64,000 nt of DNA. It comes from Hydrogenophaga sp. (GTDB lineage: Bacteria > Pseudomonadota > Gammaproteobacteria > Burkholderiales > Burkholderiaceae_C). Positions 25,414 through 34,243 of this stretch are shown one piece after another (within the stretch, counting starts at the first letter, position 1; the number at the start of each line of letters is the position of its first letter). The stretch spans positions 28,361 through 92,360 of the forward strand of contig NZ_JAABRQ010000017.1 in NCBI RefSeq assembly GCF_011390835.1, in the 5' to 3' direction. The notes under the pieces are model-generated. The model was given only the letters and a program-made list of their open reading frames with translations. It had not been told where the DNA came from and ran no database searches. A program made the position numbers and the translations under genes.

Positions 25414-25823
25414 GCCCGTCGCGCCGGCTCGCCACGCTCGGGCTGGCCAGCCTGGTGCTGGCCGGCTGTGCGTCCAGTCCCAGCCGCGTGCCAAGTGGGT
25501 CCACCCCTGCCGAGCGGGAAATCGATGGCGAGAGCGAGATCGCCCGCGGTCTGGCGTCCTGGTACGGCGAAAAATTTCAAGGCCGGCGCACCGCCAGCGG
25601 TGAGCGATTCGACATGAACGCACTCACCGCTGCCCACCCCAGTCTGCCGTTCGGCACCCGGGTTCGGGTTCGCAACGCGCGCAACGGACGCGAAGTCGAG
25701 GTGCGCATCAACGACCGCGGGCCGTTCACCGGCAAGCGCATCATTGACCTGAGCCGCGCAGCCGCGCAGGCTATCGACCTGGTGCAGGCGGGCGTGGGGC
25801 CGGTGGTCTTGTTGCGACCTTGA
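25410..25823 (+). CDS. RlpA-like lipoprotein (septal ring lytic transglycosylase family)
   Basis: A 137-residue lipoprotein. A GTG start overlaps the metF stop (GTGA). The signal peptide of about 20 residues ends in the lipobox L-A-G-C, so the mature protein begins at a lipidated Cys near residue 21. The rest is one double-psi beta-barrel: G-L-A-S-W-Y-G, then R-T-A-S-G-E-R-F-D and R-I-N-D-R-G-P-F with the catalytic Asp. RlpA proteins cut denuded peptidoglycan glycan strands at the septum. This one lacks the C-terminal SPOR domain, so it cannot use that route to the septum. Its position among methionine genes looks accidental. Confidence 0.87.
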   Translation: MSPSRRLATLGLASLVLAGCASSPSRVPSGSTPAEREIDGESEIARGLASWYGEKFQGRRTASGERFDMNALTAAHPSLPFGTRVRVRNARNGREVEVRINDRGPFTGKRIIDLSRAAAQAIDLVQAGVGPVVLLRP

Positions 25824-25879
25824 AACCTGCCACCCCTCACAATCCTCCCAGACAAACCCCATTTTTAGGAGACCCCACC

Positions 25880-27157
25880 ATGAAACTCGAAACCCTGGCC
25901 GTGCACGGCGGCTACACGCCAGATCCCACCACCAAGGCGGTGGCGGTGCCGATTTACCAGACCGTGGCCTACGCGTTCGACAACACACAGCACGGCGCCG
26001 ACCTGTTCGACCTCAAGGTGGCGGGCAACATCTACAGCCGCATCATGAACCCGACCAACGGCGTGCTAGAAGCCCGCGTGGCGGCGCTCGAAGGCGGCAT
26101 CGGTGCGCTGGCCATGGCCTCGGGCATGGCGGCCATCACGGCGGCAATCCAGACCATCGCCGAGGCGGGCGACAACATCATTTCGGCCGCCACGCTGTAT
26201 GGCGGCACCTACAACCTGTTCGCGCACACCTTTCCGCAGCAGGGTATCGAAGTGCGTTTTGCCGACGCCAGCGACCCGGCATCGTTCGCCAAGCTGATCG
26301 ACGAGCGCACCAAAGCCATCTACTGCGAATCGGTGGGCAATCCGCTGGGCAATGTGACCGACATTGGTGCGCTGGCCAAAGTGGCGCGCGCGGCCGGCGT
26401 ACCGTTGATGGTGGACAACACCGTGCCCAGCCCTTACTTGTGCCGCCCGTTCGAACACGGTGCGGATATCGTGGTGCACTCGCTCACCAAGTACCTCGGT
26501 GGCCACGGCACCACCATTGGCGGCGCCATTGTGGACAGTGGCAAGTTCCCCTGGGCCGAGCACAAGGCGCGCTTCAAGCGCCTGAACGAGCCCGATGTGA
26601 GCTACCACGGTGTGGTCTATACCGAAGCCCTCGGTCCGGCGGCCTACATCGGCCGTGCACGCGTGGTGCCCCTGCGCAACATGGGCGCAGCGCTGTCACC
26701 CATGAACGCATTCCAGATCCTGCAAGGCATCGAAACCCTGGCACTGCGCATGGACCGGATCTGCGAGAACGCGGTGAAGATCGCCACTCACCTGAAGAAC
26801 CACCCCAAGGTGGGCTGGGTCAATTACGCCGGCCTGCCCGACCACAAAGACCATGCGCTGGTGAAGAGGTACATGGGTGGCAAGGCCTCGGGCATCATCA
26901 GCTTCGGGCTTAAGTCCTCCCAGCCGGTCGAAGCCGGCGCACGATTCCAGGATGCGCTGCAGCTGTTCACCCGCCTGGTGAACATTGGCGATGCGAAATC
27001 GCTGGCCTGCCACCCGGCCTCGACCACGCACCGCCAGCTGAATGAGACCGAGCTGGCCAAGGCCGGGGTGAGCGCTGACATGGTCCGCCTCTCGGTCGGC
27101 ATCGAACACATCGACGACCTGATGGCCGATCTGGACCAGGCGCTGGCTAAGGTGTGA
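25880..27157 (+). CDS. metY: O-acetylhomoserine sulfhydrylase / aminocarboxypropyltransferase
   Basis: A 425-residue PLP enzyme of the Cys/Met metabolism family. The cofactor lysine is Lys204 in S-L-T-K-Y-L-G-G-H. The N-terminal T-L-A-V-H-G-G-Y-T and the P-I-Y-Q-T-V-A-Y substrate loop, with Y-S-R-I-M-N-P-T-N near residue 55, are typical of the O-acetylhomoserine branch. The protein joins O-acetylhomoserine and sulfide to make homocysteine directly, feeding the methyl cycle encoded upstream. The longer length compared with cystathionine synthases (about 390) also favours MetY. The ATG at 25880 has TAGGAGA as ribosome binding site. Confidence 0.92.
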   Translation: MKLETLAVHGGYTPDPTTKAVAVPIYQTVAYAFDNTQHGADLFDLKVAGNIYSRIMNPTNGVLEARVAALEGGIGALAMASGMAAITAAIQTIAEAGDNIISAATLYGGTYNLFAHTFPQQGIEVRFADASDPASFAKLIDERTKAIYCESVGNPLGNVTDIGALAKVARAAGVPLMVDNTVPSPYLCRPFEHGADIVVHSLTKYLGGHGTTIGGAIVDSGKFPWAEHKARFKRLNEPDVSYHGVVYTEALGPAAYIGRARVVPLRNMGAALSPMNAFQILQGIETLALRMDRICENAVKIATHLKNHPKVGWVNYAGLPDHKDHALVKRYMGGKASGIISFGLKSSQPVEAGARFQDALQLFTRLVNIGDAKSLACHPASTTHRQLNETELAKAGVSADMVRLSVGIEHIDDLMADLDQALAKV

Positions 27158-27194
27158 TCGGGCGCGCCGCGAGCGCTGAAGATGGGAGAGCATC

Positions 27195-27953
27195 GTGTGG
27201 CGCAGCGTGTTGACCTGGCTGGGCGGCGCAGCGCTGGTGTATGTCGCGTTGTGCGCAGCACTCTATGTGTTTCAGCGCTCGCTGCTCTATTTCCCGCAGC
27301 CAGCCCATGTCGATACGCCCAGCCTGCTCCTGAGCGTGCCCGGCGCGGAGTTGCAGGTGTCGGTGCTCGAGCGCGAGGGACCCCGTGCCGTGCTCTATTT
27401 CGGCGGCAACGCCGAGGACGTGTCGGCCAGCCTGGCAGAGCTGGCCGCCAGCTTTCCCGAACATGCGGTGTACGCCTTGCACTATCGCGGCTATGGCCGC
27501 AGCACCGGCAGCCCGAGCGAGGCGGCCTTGCAGGCGGATGCGCTGGCGCTGTACGACCATGTCGCGCGTCAACGGACAGACATCACCGTGGTGGGGCGCA
27601 GCCTGGGCAGTGGTCTGGCGGTGTCGCTGGCGGCCGCGCGGCCCCTGACGCGGCTGGTGCTGGTGACGCCTTACGACAGCATCGAGGCGGTGGCGGCGCA
27701 GCAGTATGCGATGTTTCCGGTGCGTTGGCTGATCCAAGACCGGTTCAACGCCGCTGCCCGCGCGCCGCAGGTGCGCGTGCCCACCACGGTGATCATCGCC
27801 GAGCGCGACGAAGTGATCCGCCGGGCGCGCTCCGATGCGCTGGTGAGTCGCTTTGCGCCGGGCGTGGCGCAGGTGGTGGTGATTGCCGGCGCCGGCCACA
27901 ACACGCTGGACGGTCGCCCCGATTACGAGGCGGCGCTGGCGGGCCAGCGCTGA
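27195..27953 (+). CDS. Alpha/beta hydrolase, membrane-anchored
   Basis: A 252-residue alpha/beta-hydrolase. A GTG start at 27195 with GGGAG upstream opens an N-terminal hydrophobic span (about residues 5-26) that probably anchors it in the inner membrane. The catalytic triad is Ser136 (G-R-S-L-G-S-G), Asp205 (A-E-R-D-E-V) and His235 (G-A-G-H-N-T-L). The oxyanion region is Y-F-G-G-N-A. This arrangement resembles BEM46/YfhR-type proteins, whose substrates are unknown. It follows metY by 37 bp and may be the last gene of that unit. Its stop lies in a small tandem repeat shared with the convergent paaE gene. Confidence 0.83.
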   Translation: MWRSVLTWLGGAALVYVALCAALYVFQRSLLYFPQPAHVDTPSLLLSVPGAELQVSVLEREGPRAVLYFGGNAEDVSASLAELAASFPEHAVYALHYRGYGRSTGSPSEAALQADALALYDHVARQRTDITVVGRSLGSGLAVSLAAARPLTRLVLVTPYDSIEAVAAQQYAMFPVRWLIQDRFNAAARAPQVRVPTTVIIAERDEVIRRARSDALVSRFAPGVAQVVVIAGAGHNTLDGRPDYEAALAGQR

Positions 27954-27977
27954 CGTTCAGCGCTGACGTTCAGCGCT
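27945..27977. repeat. Tandem 13-bp repeat across the convergent gene junction
   Basis: CAGCGCTGACGTT occurs at 27945-27957 and 27958-27970, followed by a partial copy at 27971-27977. The hydrolase stop codon sits in the first copy, and the paaE stop begins at the last base of the second copy. Replication slippage is the simple explanation. Confidence 0.8.
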
Positions 27978-29079
27978 CGTCGTAGCTGACGACCAGGGTG
28001 TCGCTGGTGGGGCGGGCCTGGCAGCTGAGCACGAAGCCTTTGTCGGTCTCCCAAGGCTCAAGCGTGAAGTTCTTGTCCATGTGCACGCTGCCCTCCATGA
28101 CCTTGGCGCGGCAAGTGCAGCACACGCCACCGCGGCAGGACCACGGCAGGTCGAGCCCGGCATTGAGCGCCACGTCGAGCACATGCTCGTCCTTGTTCAT
28201 GCGCAGGCTGTGTGGCTTGCCGTCGAGCAACACGGTGAGGGCCACCTCGCCGTCGGTGCGCACCGCGGGGTGACCCAGCACCGCTGCTTTGCGCTGAGCA
28301 GCGGGCAGCGCTTCCAGCGTGGGCGATGTGAAGCGCTCGGTGTGCACCCGGTCCGGGCGCACGCCGGCCTCGAGCAGCGCCTGCTCCGTGGCTTCGATCA
28401 TGGCCTCAGGGCCGCAGATGAAGACCTCGTCCATGCTGCCCACCGGTAGCAGCGCGGCGATGATCTCGCGCACTTTGTCGCCATCGATACGGCCTTGCAG
28501 CAAAGGCACTTCCTGGGCCTGGCGCGACAGCACGTGGATCAGCGTGAGGCGACCAGGGTAGCGATCTTTCAGGTCTTGCAGCGCTTCGTTGAACATCACG
28601 CTGGCCATGCGGCGGTTGCCATAGACCAGGGTGAACTTGGCGTCGGGCGAGTCTTCCAGCGTGCTGGCCAGGATGGAGAGGATGGGTGTAATGCCCGAGC
28701 CGGCGGCAAAGCCCACGCGGTGCAGCGCGCGGGGCTTGTGCACGGTGAAACGGCCGTCGGGCGGCATGACGCTGAGCGTGTCGCCGGCCTTCAGTGTGGT
28801 CGCAGCCCAGTTCGAGAACACACCGTTTTCCACCGGCCGAATACCCAGCGTGAGTTCACCCCGGCGCGTCAACAGACTGGCCGGGCTGCTGATCGAGTAG
28901 CTGCGGCGCACGTCTGCGCCCTTGATGGTGGCGCGCACCGTGAGGAACTGGCCAGGCTTGAAGGTGAAGGTGTCTCGCTGATCGGGTGGCACGGCCAGCG
29001 TGATGGCCACCGCGCCCGCGGCCTCGGGGCTGATGCGGGCGATGGCCAGGTCTTGGAAGCGAGGGGATGCTGTGCTCAT
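27970..29079 (-). CDS. paaE: Phenylacetyl-CoA epoxidase reductase subunit PaaE
   Basis: A 369-residue iron-sulfur flavoprotein that passes electrons from NADPH to the PaaABC epoxidase. The N-terminal FAD/NADP reductase part (about 1-240) contains R-R-S-Y-S-I-S-S, A-G-S-G-I-T-P-I and Y-G-N-R-R. The C-terminal ferredoxin domain carries the plant-type 2Fe-2S cysteines in S-C-R-G-G-V-C-C-T-C and a last C in L-S-C-Q-A. Domain order and length match PaaE. It is the last gene of the paa operon, four bases after paaD. Confidence 0.95.
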   Translation of the reverse strand: MSTASPRFQDLAIARISPEAAGAVAITLAVPPDQRDTFTFKPGQFLTVRATIKGADVRRSYSISSPASLLTRRGELTLGIRPVENGVFSNWAATTLKAGDTLSVMPPDGRFTVHKPRALHRVGFAAGSGITPILSILASTLEDSPDAKFTLVYGNRRMASVMFNEALQDLKDRYPGRLTLIHVLSRQAQEVPLLQGRIDGDKVREIIAALLPVGSMDEVFICGPEAMIEATEQALLEAGVRPDRVHTERFTSPTLEALPAAQRKAAVLGHPAVRTDGEVALTVLLDGKPHSLRMNKDEHVLDVALNAGLDLPWSCRGGVCCTCRAKVMEGSVHMDKNFTLEPWETDKGFVLSCQARPTSDTLVVSYDER

Positions 29080-29083
29080 GGCG

Positions 29084-29614
29084 TCAATAGGGTTTGAAGT
29101 AGTCGAACGGCTCTAAGCAATCGAGGCAGCGATACTGCGCCTTGCAGGCGGTGGAACCGAAGGGTGAGACTTCGGTGGTGTTGCACGAGCGGCATTGCGG
29201 GCAGGGCACGGCTTCGCGTCGGGCTGCGTGCCGACTGAACTTCACAGTGCCCACGGCGGTATCGCCCGCGCTGCCGCACTGGGGAGGGGCGATGCCGTAG
29301 GCGCGCAGCTTCTCGCGCGCGGCGTCGCTCATCCAGTCGGTGGTCCAGGCGGGTGTGAGCTGGGTGATCACGCGCGCCTCCTGTCCCATGGCCTTGATCG
29401 CGGCGCGCACATCGTCCTCGATCTGGCCCATGGCGGGGCAGCCGCTGTAGGTGGGCGTGATCACGACCTCGGCCACACCGTCTGCACCTCGCCGCACGCC
29501 GCGCAGGATGCCGAGTTCGGCGAGGGAGACCACCGGGATCTCCGGGTCAGTCAGGTGCTCCAGCGCCGCCTCGATGGCTTGCAGGTCGGTGCTGGAGGTG
29601 GCAGCAGCGTTCAT
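29084..29614 (-). CDS. paaD: Phenylacetate degradation protein PaaD
   Basis: A 176-residue protein with an N-terminal MIP18/DUF59-type domain (L-T-D-P-E-I-P-V-V-S-L-A-E-L-G-I) and a C-terminal zinc-ribbon-like part with C-P-Q-C-R-S-C...C...C-L-D-C. PaaD is needed for epoxidase maturation, probably by iron-sulfur cluster delivery to PaaE; this is known for the family, not shown here. The ATG at 29614 is preferred to longer in-frame starts. It lies 19 bp after paaC. Confidence 0.93.
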   Translation of the reverse strand: MNAAATSSTDLQAIEAALEHLTDPEIPVVSLAELGILRGVRRGADGVAEVVITPTYSGCPAMGQIEDDVRAAIKAMGQEARVITQLTPAWTTDWMSDAAREKLRAYGIAPPQCGSAGDTAVGTVKFSRHAARREAVPCPQCRSCNTTEVSPFGSTACKAQYRCLDCLEPFDYFKPY

Positions 29615-29633
29615 GTCAGGGCGGGGGCTGGAC

Positions 29634-30491
29634 TCACCACACGGCTTGTGGATGGGCGCGTGCCAAGCTCTGCATTTCTGCCAGCAAAAAGCCCAGGTGT
29701 TCCGAATGCAGTCCCACATGGCCCTGGGCCACGTAGCCCACGTGCGGCTGTGTGTCGCTGCGTTGCAGCGTCGCCTCGCTCAGGGTTTCATGGACGATGG
29801 CATTCCAGTCGTCGCGCAGCTCAGCCACGCGCACGCCGGCGCCCTTGGCCACGGCGGCATCTTCGGCGGGGTTCGCTGACCAGAAGGCTTCGCAGTAGGG
29901 CAGCAGGTGATCCAGCGCGGCCTGGGCGCGCGCATGGGACTCGTCGGTGCCGTCGCCGAAACGCACCAGCCAGTCGCTGGCGTGGCTCAGGTGGTAACGC
30001 ACCTCCTTGAGCGACTTGGCCGCAACGCCGGCCAGCTGCGCGTCGCTGGAGGCCTGCAGCTGTTGCCAGACCAGGACCATGAATGCGCTGTAGAGAAAGT
30101 TGCGGGCGATGGTAGTGGCGTAGTCGCGTTCGGCGACCGCATAACCCACCAGAGCGCCGTGGTGCGGCAGCTCGAGCAGCGTGTGGTTGCGGAATTCAGC
30201 GGTGTCGCGGAAGTAGGCCAGGGTGTCCTCGGTGATCTGGCCATTCTGGCGCGCGCCTTGCAGGTGGGCAAAGCGCTGCACCTCGGCCGGGTCGGCGTTG
30301 ATCAGCGTGGCGGCGTGCTGGTAGAGCAGGCGAGCCTGGCCGATCAGATCCAGGCTGTTGTTGGCCAGCGCCAGGTCTTCTTCAAGCACGGGACCGTGAC
30401 CGCACCACTCGGCGTTGCGCTGACCCAGCACCAGGGCGTTGTCGGCCAGGTGCAAGAGATAGTCCACGGGCGCGTTGGCGGGTGCATCCAT
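29634..30491 (-). CDS. paaC: Phenylacetyl-CoA epoxidase structural subunit PaaC
   Basis: A 285-residue ferritin-like helical protein. It forms the structural partner of PaaA in the 1,2-phenylacetyl-CoA epoxidase and lacks a complete diiron site. The N-terminal D-Y-L-L-H-L-A-D-N-A-L-V-L-G-Q-R-N-A-E-W and L-D-L-I-G-Q-A-R-L-L are diagnostic, as is R-Y-H-L-S-H-A in the last third. The ATG at 30491 overlaps the paaB stop (TGATG); a GTG three bases earlier is also possible. It is translated as part of the paaABCDE operon. Confidence 0.94.
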   Translation of the reverse strand: MDAPANAPVDYLLHLADNALVLGQRNAEWCGHGPVLEEDLALANNSLDLIGQARLLYQHAATLINADPAEVQRFAHLQGARQNGQITEDTLAYFRDTAEFRNHTLLELPHHGALVGYAVAERDYATTIARNFLYSAFMVLVWQQLQASSDAQLAGVAAKSLKEVRYHLSHASDWLVRFGDGTDESHARAQAALDHLLPYCEAFWSANPAEDAAVAKGAGVRVAELRDDWNAIVHETLSEATLQRSDTQPHVGYVAQGHVGLHSEHLGFLLAEMQSLARAHPQAVW

Positions 30492-30790
30492 CACATGTGC
30501 CCCACTTTGTCCGGAATCTCGTAGAAGGTCGGATGCCGATAGATCTTGTCGGCGGCCGGGTCAAAGAAGCTGTCCTTGCTGTCGGGTTCGCTGGCGGTGA
30601 TGGTGTTCGAGGGCACCACCCAGATGCTCACGCCTTCCTGGCGCCGGGTATATACATCGCGCGCCATCTGCAGCGCGTGTGTCGCATCACTCGCGTGCAG
30701 GCTGCCGCAGTGTTTGTGCTCCAGGCCTTGTTTGCTGCGCACAAAGACCTCCCAGAGCGGCCACTCCTTGAGGGCGGGTTGTTCAGTCAT
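30491..30790 (-). CDS. paaB: Phenylacetyl-CoA epoxidase subunit PaaB
   Basis: A 99-residue protein with the PaaB pattern [24 protein letters not shown] and W-V-V-P-S-N-T-I near the middle. PaaB bridges PaaAC dimers in the epoxidase complex and has no catalytic residues of its own. Start overlaps the paaA stop (ATGA) and its own stop overlaps paaC, so the three subunits are translationally coupled. Length equals the family norm. Confidence 0.95.
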   Translation of the reverse strand: MTEQPALKEWPLWEVFVRSKQGLEHKHCGSLHASDATHALQMARDVYTRRQEGVSIWVVPSNTITASEPDSKDSFFDPAADKIYRHPTFYEIPDKVGHM

Positions 30791-31809
30791 GCGGCCTCCT
30801 TTTGTTGACGTTGTTGTTGCTTGCGCGCGTGGGCCAGGGCGGCGTCGCGCACCCACTGGCCTTGCTCGTGAGCTTTCACGCGCGTGGCTAGGCGTTCCTT
30901 GTTGCAGGGGCCGTGGCCATTGACCGTGGCCCAGAACTCGTCCCAGTCGATGGCGCCGTGATCGTGGTGGCCGCGGGCCTCGTTCCACTTCAGGTCGGGG
31001 TCGGGAAGGGTCACGCCCAGCACCTCGGCCTGCGGCACGGTGGCGTCGATGAATTTCTGCCGCAAATCGTCGTTCGAAATGCGCTTGATGCCCCAGCGCA
31101 TGCCTTGTGCGCTGTTGGGGCTGTCGCTGTCGGGTGGTCCAAACATGGCCAGGCATTTCCACCAGTAGCGGTTCACCGCATCCTGGACCATAGCCTTTTG
31201 CTCGGCCGTGCCTTGCATCATCACCAGCAAGGCCTCGTAGCCCTGTCGCTGGTGAAAGCTCTCTTCTTTGCAGACGCGGATCATGGCGCGGGCGTAGGGG
31301 CCGTAGCTGCATCGGCACAGCGGGATCTGGTTCATGATGGCCGCGCCGTCGACCAGCCAGCCGATCACGCCCATGTCGGCCCAGTTCAGCGTGGGGTAGT
31401 TGAAGATGGAGCTGTACTTCGCCTTGCCCGTGTGTAGCCCGTCGAGCATCTGGTCGCGGCTGGTGCCCAGGGTTTCGGCCGCGCTGTACAGATAAAGACC
31501 GTGACCGCCTTCGTCCTGCACCTTGGCGATCAGGATGGCTTTTCGCTTGAGGCTGGGGGCACGAGAAATCCAGTTGCCTTCGGGCAGCATGCCGACGACT
31601 TCGCTGTGGGCGTGCTGGCTGATCTGCCGCACCAGGGTCTTGCGGTAGGCCTCGGGCATCCAGTCGCGCGGCTCGATCTTGCCGTCGGCGTCGATCACTG
31701 CATCAAAATGTGCCATCAAAGCGGCGGTTTCGGCGTTGATGGGCGCGACCACGGCCTGCGGCCCCGGCTTGTTGTCGGCATCGGCCGTGCTGAACGATTG
31801 CGTGTACAT
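30787..31809 (-). CDS. paaA: Phenylacetyl-CoA epoxidase catalytic subunit PaaA
   Basis: A 340-residue diiron oxygenase subunit that turns phenylacetyl-CoA into its ring 1,2-epoxide. The carboxylate-histidine ligand motifs are seen as K-V-Q-D-E-G-G-H-G near residue 115 and C-K-E-E-S-F-H-Q near 195. W-M-P-E-A-Y-R-K and L-P-E-G-N-W-I match the family. The ATG at 31809 is preceded by GGAGACC. It is the first gene of the operon, 43 bp from a perfect 34-bp palindrome that probably binds a TetR-type phenylacetate repressor. Confidence 0.96.
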   Translation of the reverse strand: MYTQSFSTADADNKPGPQAVVAPINAETAALMAHFDAVIDADGKIEPRDWMPEAYRKTLVRQISQHAHSEVVGMLPEGNWISRAPSLKRKAILIAKVQDEGGHGLYLYSAAETLGTSRDQMLDGLHTGKAKYSSIFNYPTLNWADMGVIGWLVDGAAIMNQIPLCRCSYGPYARAMIRVCKEESFHQRQGYEALLVMMQGTAEQKAMVQDAVNRYWWKCLAMFGPPDSDSPNSAQGMRWGIKRISNDDLRQKFIDATVPQAEVLGVTLPDPDLKWNEARGHHDHGAIDWDEFWATVNGHGPCNKERLATRVKAHEQGQWVRDAALAHARKQQQRQQKEAA

Positions 31810-31846
31810 GGGCGGTCTCCTGCGTCTGGAATGCGACGGAAAAAGC

Positions 31847-31852
31847 AGTATA
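31847..31852 (-). promoter_or_regulatory. -10 box of the paa operon
   Basis: On the minus strand TATACT lies directly beside the operator palindrome, 37 bp before the paaA ATG. No consensus -35 hexamer is seen at 16-18 bp, where the palindrome itself sits, so a repressor bound there would cover the -35 region. Confidence 0.5.
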
Positions 31853-31886
31853 GACAATTAGCCGACCGATCGGTCGGCTAATTGTC
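31853..31886. promoter_or_regulatory. Perfect 34-bp palindromic operator, probable PaaR (TetR-family) site
   Basis: Arm gacaattagccgaccga (31853-31869) is followed without a spacer by its exact reverse complement (31870-31886). The centre CCGACCGATCGGTCGG resembles PaaR operators described in Burkholderiales. It sits just upstream of the paaA -10 box. No paaR gene is in the window. The CAP-domain lipoprotein gene begins 87 bp away on the other side. Confidence 0.8.
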
Positions 31887-31973
31887 AGGCGATTGCTCAG
31901 GGTTTTTACGGTGCGCAGCGGGCCAGCACAATCGCTTACCTTGCTGGCTTGGCCAGGCCTTAAATTGGCGGCC

Positions 31974-32654
31974 ATGACACACCTGACCCAACTCACTCCG
32001 CCCACACCGCCTTCACAACCCCGCAGCCAGCAACGCCTGACTCTGGTGGCTCTCGCCATGACCGCGGGGTGGCTGACCGCATGCGGTGGCGGCGGAGATG
32101 CTGGCAGTGCGGCCCTCCTTGCCGCAGGCGGCACCGTGGGCAGTGCGCCGGTCAGTGCCACCACCACCTCACCCACGCCGGCGGCGTCCAGTCCCGTCGC
32201 CTCGGCGGTTCTGGCGCCTGACAGCACCTGCAACCTGCCCAACTTCCAGGCTGACCTGTTGCGCCAGATCAACGCTGCCCGTGCGGCCGGGCGCAGCTGC
32301 GGTGCAACTGCCTTTTCCCCAACAAGCTCTCTGGCGTGGAACGCCCGCCTGTTCGCTGCTGCAGAAGGTCATTCGCGCGACATGGCGAGCAACAACTATT
32401 TTTCCCACACCAGCCTGGATGGGCGCTCGGCTTCGAGCCGGGTCACCACCGCGGGCTATGTCTGGCGGGCCACCGGTGAGAACATCGCCGCCGGTCAACG
32501 AGACGTGACCACCGTGATGAACGGCTGGCTGGCCAGCGAAGGCCATTGCCGCAACATCATGAATCCCAGCTACCAGGACGTGGCCGTCGCCTGTGTGCAG
32601 CAATCGGGTACCACCTACGGGCGCTACTGGACCATGGTGCTGGCCCGACCCTGA
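31974..32654 (+). CDS. CAP (SCP/PR1) domain lipoprotein
   Basis: A 226-residue secreted protein. A signal peptide ends in the lipobox-like W-L-T-A-C followed by G-G-G-G-D, so it is probably lipidated near residue 40. After a low-complexity Ala/Ser/Thr/Pro stretch, the CAP domain (about 85-226) shows L-R-Q-I-N-A-A-R, A-E-G-H-S-R-D-M-A, Y-F-S-H-T, G-E-N-I-A-A-G and W...S-E-G-H-C-R-N-I-M-N. These give the two His and acidic residues of the family cavity. Bacterial CAP proteins have no agreed function. A TAAATT box ends 7 bp before the ATG, hinting at a leaderless message. Confidence 0.85.
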   Translation: MTHLTQLTPPTPPSQPRSQQRLTLVALAMTAGWLTACGGGGDAGSAALLAAGGTVGSAPVSATTTSPTPAASSPVASAVLAPDSTCNLPNFQADLLRQINAARAAGRSCGATAFSPTSSLAWNARLFAAAEGHSRDMASNNYFSHTSLDGRSASSRVTTAGYVWRATGENIAAGQRDVTTVMNGWLASEGHCRNIMNPSYQDVAVACVQQSGTTYGRYWTMVLARP

Positions 32655-32672
32655 TTCGCTGGAGGCGAGCGA

Positions 32673-33587
32673 TCAGCCGCCGGACTCCACGCTTTGCCCC
32701 TTGCCGCGCCCCCGGCCCAACACATCCAGCAGGATGGTCAACGCCTGCTGCAGTGCCGGCTTGAGCGTATGGGGCGGGTTGATCACAAACATGCCGCTGG
32801 CGGTGAGGCCAGGTCGGTCGTCCGGACCATGGGTAGGGTCCTGACCAATCGCCAGGGTGGCGTTCAGCCACGGGCGCTGGGCCTGGTTGCTCAGGGTCTT
32901 GAGGCGCTTGGGCAGGTCATGGGCCTCGGTACGCGGGATGACGGGATACCAGACCAGGTAGGTACCGGTCGGGAAGCGCTTGAGTGAGTCCTGTATGCAG
33001 GCGCTCACTTTCGCGTAATCGCTCTTGATCTCGTAGCTGGGATCGATCAGCACGAGCGCACGCCGGGAGCCGGTGGCCGAAGGCGGTGGCGGCAAAAGTG
33101 GCTTGAGGCCTTCGAAGCCATCCTGACGCAACACCGTGATGTTCCGGCCGGCTCCCAGCTGGGCGATGTTGGCGTCCAGCGTCTTGCCGTCGGTCGGGTG
33201 CAGCTCGAACAGCTTCAGCCTGTCGCGCGAGACGGTACGCATCAGCGAGTGCAACACAAAGGGCGATCCTGGGTAGACGCGCAGGCTGCCCGAAGGGTTG
33301 AAGCTGGCGATCAGGTCCAGGTAGTCATCCAGGGCAGGGCTGGCCGTTACCGGCGTGCCCTGGGCCGGGCGGCAGGCCGCCATGAGTTTGACCACACCGT
33401 CTTTGGCTTCGCCGCCGGTTTCCGCATAGTCGCCATCCAGCCGGTACAGGCCTGCCCCGGCATGGGTGTCTACCAGGGTGATTGCCGGTTCTTTCTGCAT
33501 GAGGTGACGCAGGGTGGCAATCAGCGTGGTGTGCTTGATCACATCCCCGTGGTTGCCGGCATGAAAGGCATGGCGATAGCTGAACAT
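32673..33587 (-). CDS. rlmJ: 23S rRNA (adenine(2030)-N6)-methyltransferase RlmJ
   Basis: A 304-residue SAM-dependent methyltransferase. The N-terminus M-F-S-Y-R-H-A-F-H-A-G-N-H-G-D-V matches RlmJ, which methylates A2030 of 23S rRNA. The catalytic motif reads L-I-D-P-S-Y-E-I-K where E. coli has D-P-P-Y-E, so the second proline is a serine. D-T-H-A-G-A-G-L-Y-R-L-D is the SAM-binding loop. It is somewhat longer than E. coli RlmJ (280). It is convergent with the CAP gene (18 bp) and divergent from rplM. Confidence 0.9.
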   Translation of the reverse strand: MFSYRHAFHAGNHGDVIKHTTLIATLRHLMQKEPAITLVDTHAGAGLYRLDGDYAETGGEAKDGVVKLMAACRPAQGTPVTASPALDDYLDLIASFNPSGSLRVYPGSPFVLHSLMRTVSRDRLKLFELHPTDGKTLDANIAQLGAGRNITVLRQDGFEGLKPLLPPPPSATGSRRALVLIDPSYEIKSDYAKVSACIQDSLKRFPTGTYLVWYPVIPRTEAHDLPKRLKTLSNQAQRPWLNATLAIGQDPTHGPDDRPGLTASGMFVINPPHTLKPALQQALTILLDVLGRGRGKGQSVESGG

Positions 33588-33630
33588 AGGCCGCCATGGT
33601 AGCGGTTATGGCTGCTTCACCACATGCCGC

Positions 33631-33660
33631 TTGCCTCGACCCCGGGAAATTTCGTACAAT
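33631..33660 (+). promoter_or_regulatory. Promoter of rplM-rpsI
   Basis: TTGCCT (33631-33636) and TACAAT (33655-33660) are spaced by 18 bp, a good sigma-70 arrangement. Transcription should start near 33667, giving a leader of about 130 nt before rplM. Confidence 0.65.
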
Positions 33661-33800
33661 GGAAGGCTTCGCAGCGAAATAGGCTCCGCGACGAAGTCGA
33701 TCTGGCGCCATGCGGCGGATCAATCCCCACCTAAGAGGTTTCCAGCAGAGAAACACCGACCGTGGAAAAGAGCCGCCAAACCCTCTCTTCAGAGAAACTC
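33661..33800 (+). other. Long untranslated leader of rplM
   Basis: No supported open reading frame lies here. Short stems such as gcttcgcagcgaa are possible. Ribosomal protein leaders often hold autoregulatory structures, and L13 leaders are known in other phyla, but I do not recognise a specific published motif. Confidence 0.3.
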
Positions 33801-34232
33801 ATGACCAAAACGTTCAGCGCCAAACCCGCTGACGTGACGCACGAGTGGTTTGTGATTGACGCGACCGACAAGGTCCTCGGACGAGTTGCCAGTGAAGTGG
33901 CTCTCCGACTGCGCGGCAAGCACAAGGCCATTTACACGCCTCACGTCGATACCGGTGACTTCATCGTCATCATCAACGCGGCCAAGATCCGCGTCACGGG
34001 CAACAAAGCCCTGGACAAGATTTACTACCGCCACTCCGGCTACCCGGGCGGTATCTACGCCACCAACTTCCGCGACATGCAGGCCAAGCACCCGGGCCGC
34101 GCGATCGAGAAGGCCGTCAAGGGCATGCTGCCCAAGGGCCCGCTCGGCTACGCCATGATCAAGAAGCTCAAGGTGTACGGCGGTGCCGAGCATCCCCACA
34201 CCGCCCAACAGCCTAAAGTGCTGGACATCTGA
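33801..34232 (+). CDS. rplM: 50S ribosomal protein L13
   Basis: A 143-residue ribosomal protein. The pattern [19 protein letters not shown] and the Y-R-H-S-G-Y-P-G-G segment are those of L13. Further down, [12 protein letters not shown] and the [13 protein letters not shown] tail complete the match. L13 binds 23S rRNA early in large-subunit assembly. The ATG at 33801 gives the standard length. It leads the conserved rplM-rpsI pair, 11 bp before rpsI. Confidence 0.98.
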   Translation: MTKTFSAKPADVTHEWFVIDATDKVLGRVASEVALRLRGKHKAIYTPHVDTGDFIVIINAAKIRVTGNKALDKIYYRHSGYPGGIYATNFRDMQAKHPGRAIEKAVKGMLPKGPLGYAMIKKLKVYGGAEHPHTAQQPKVLDI

Positions 34233-34243
34233 AGGAGCCAGCA

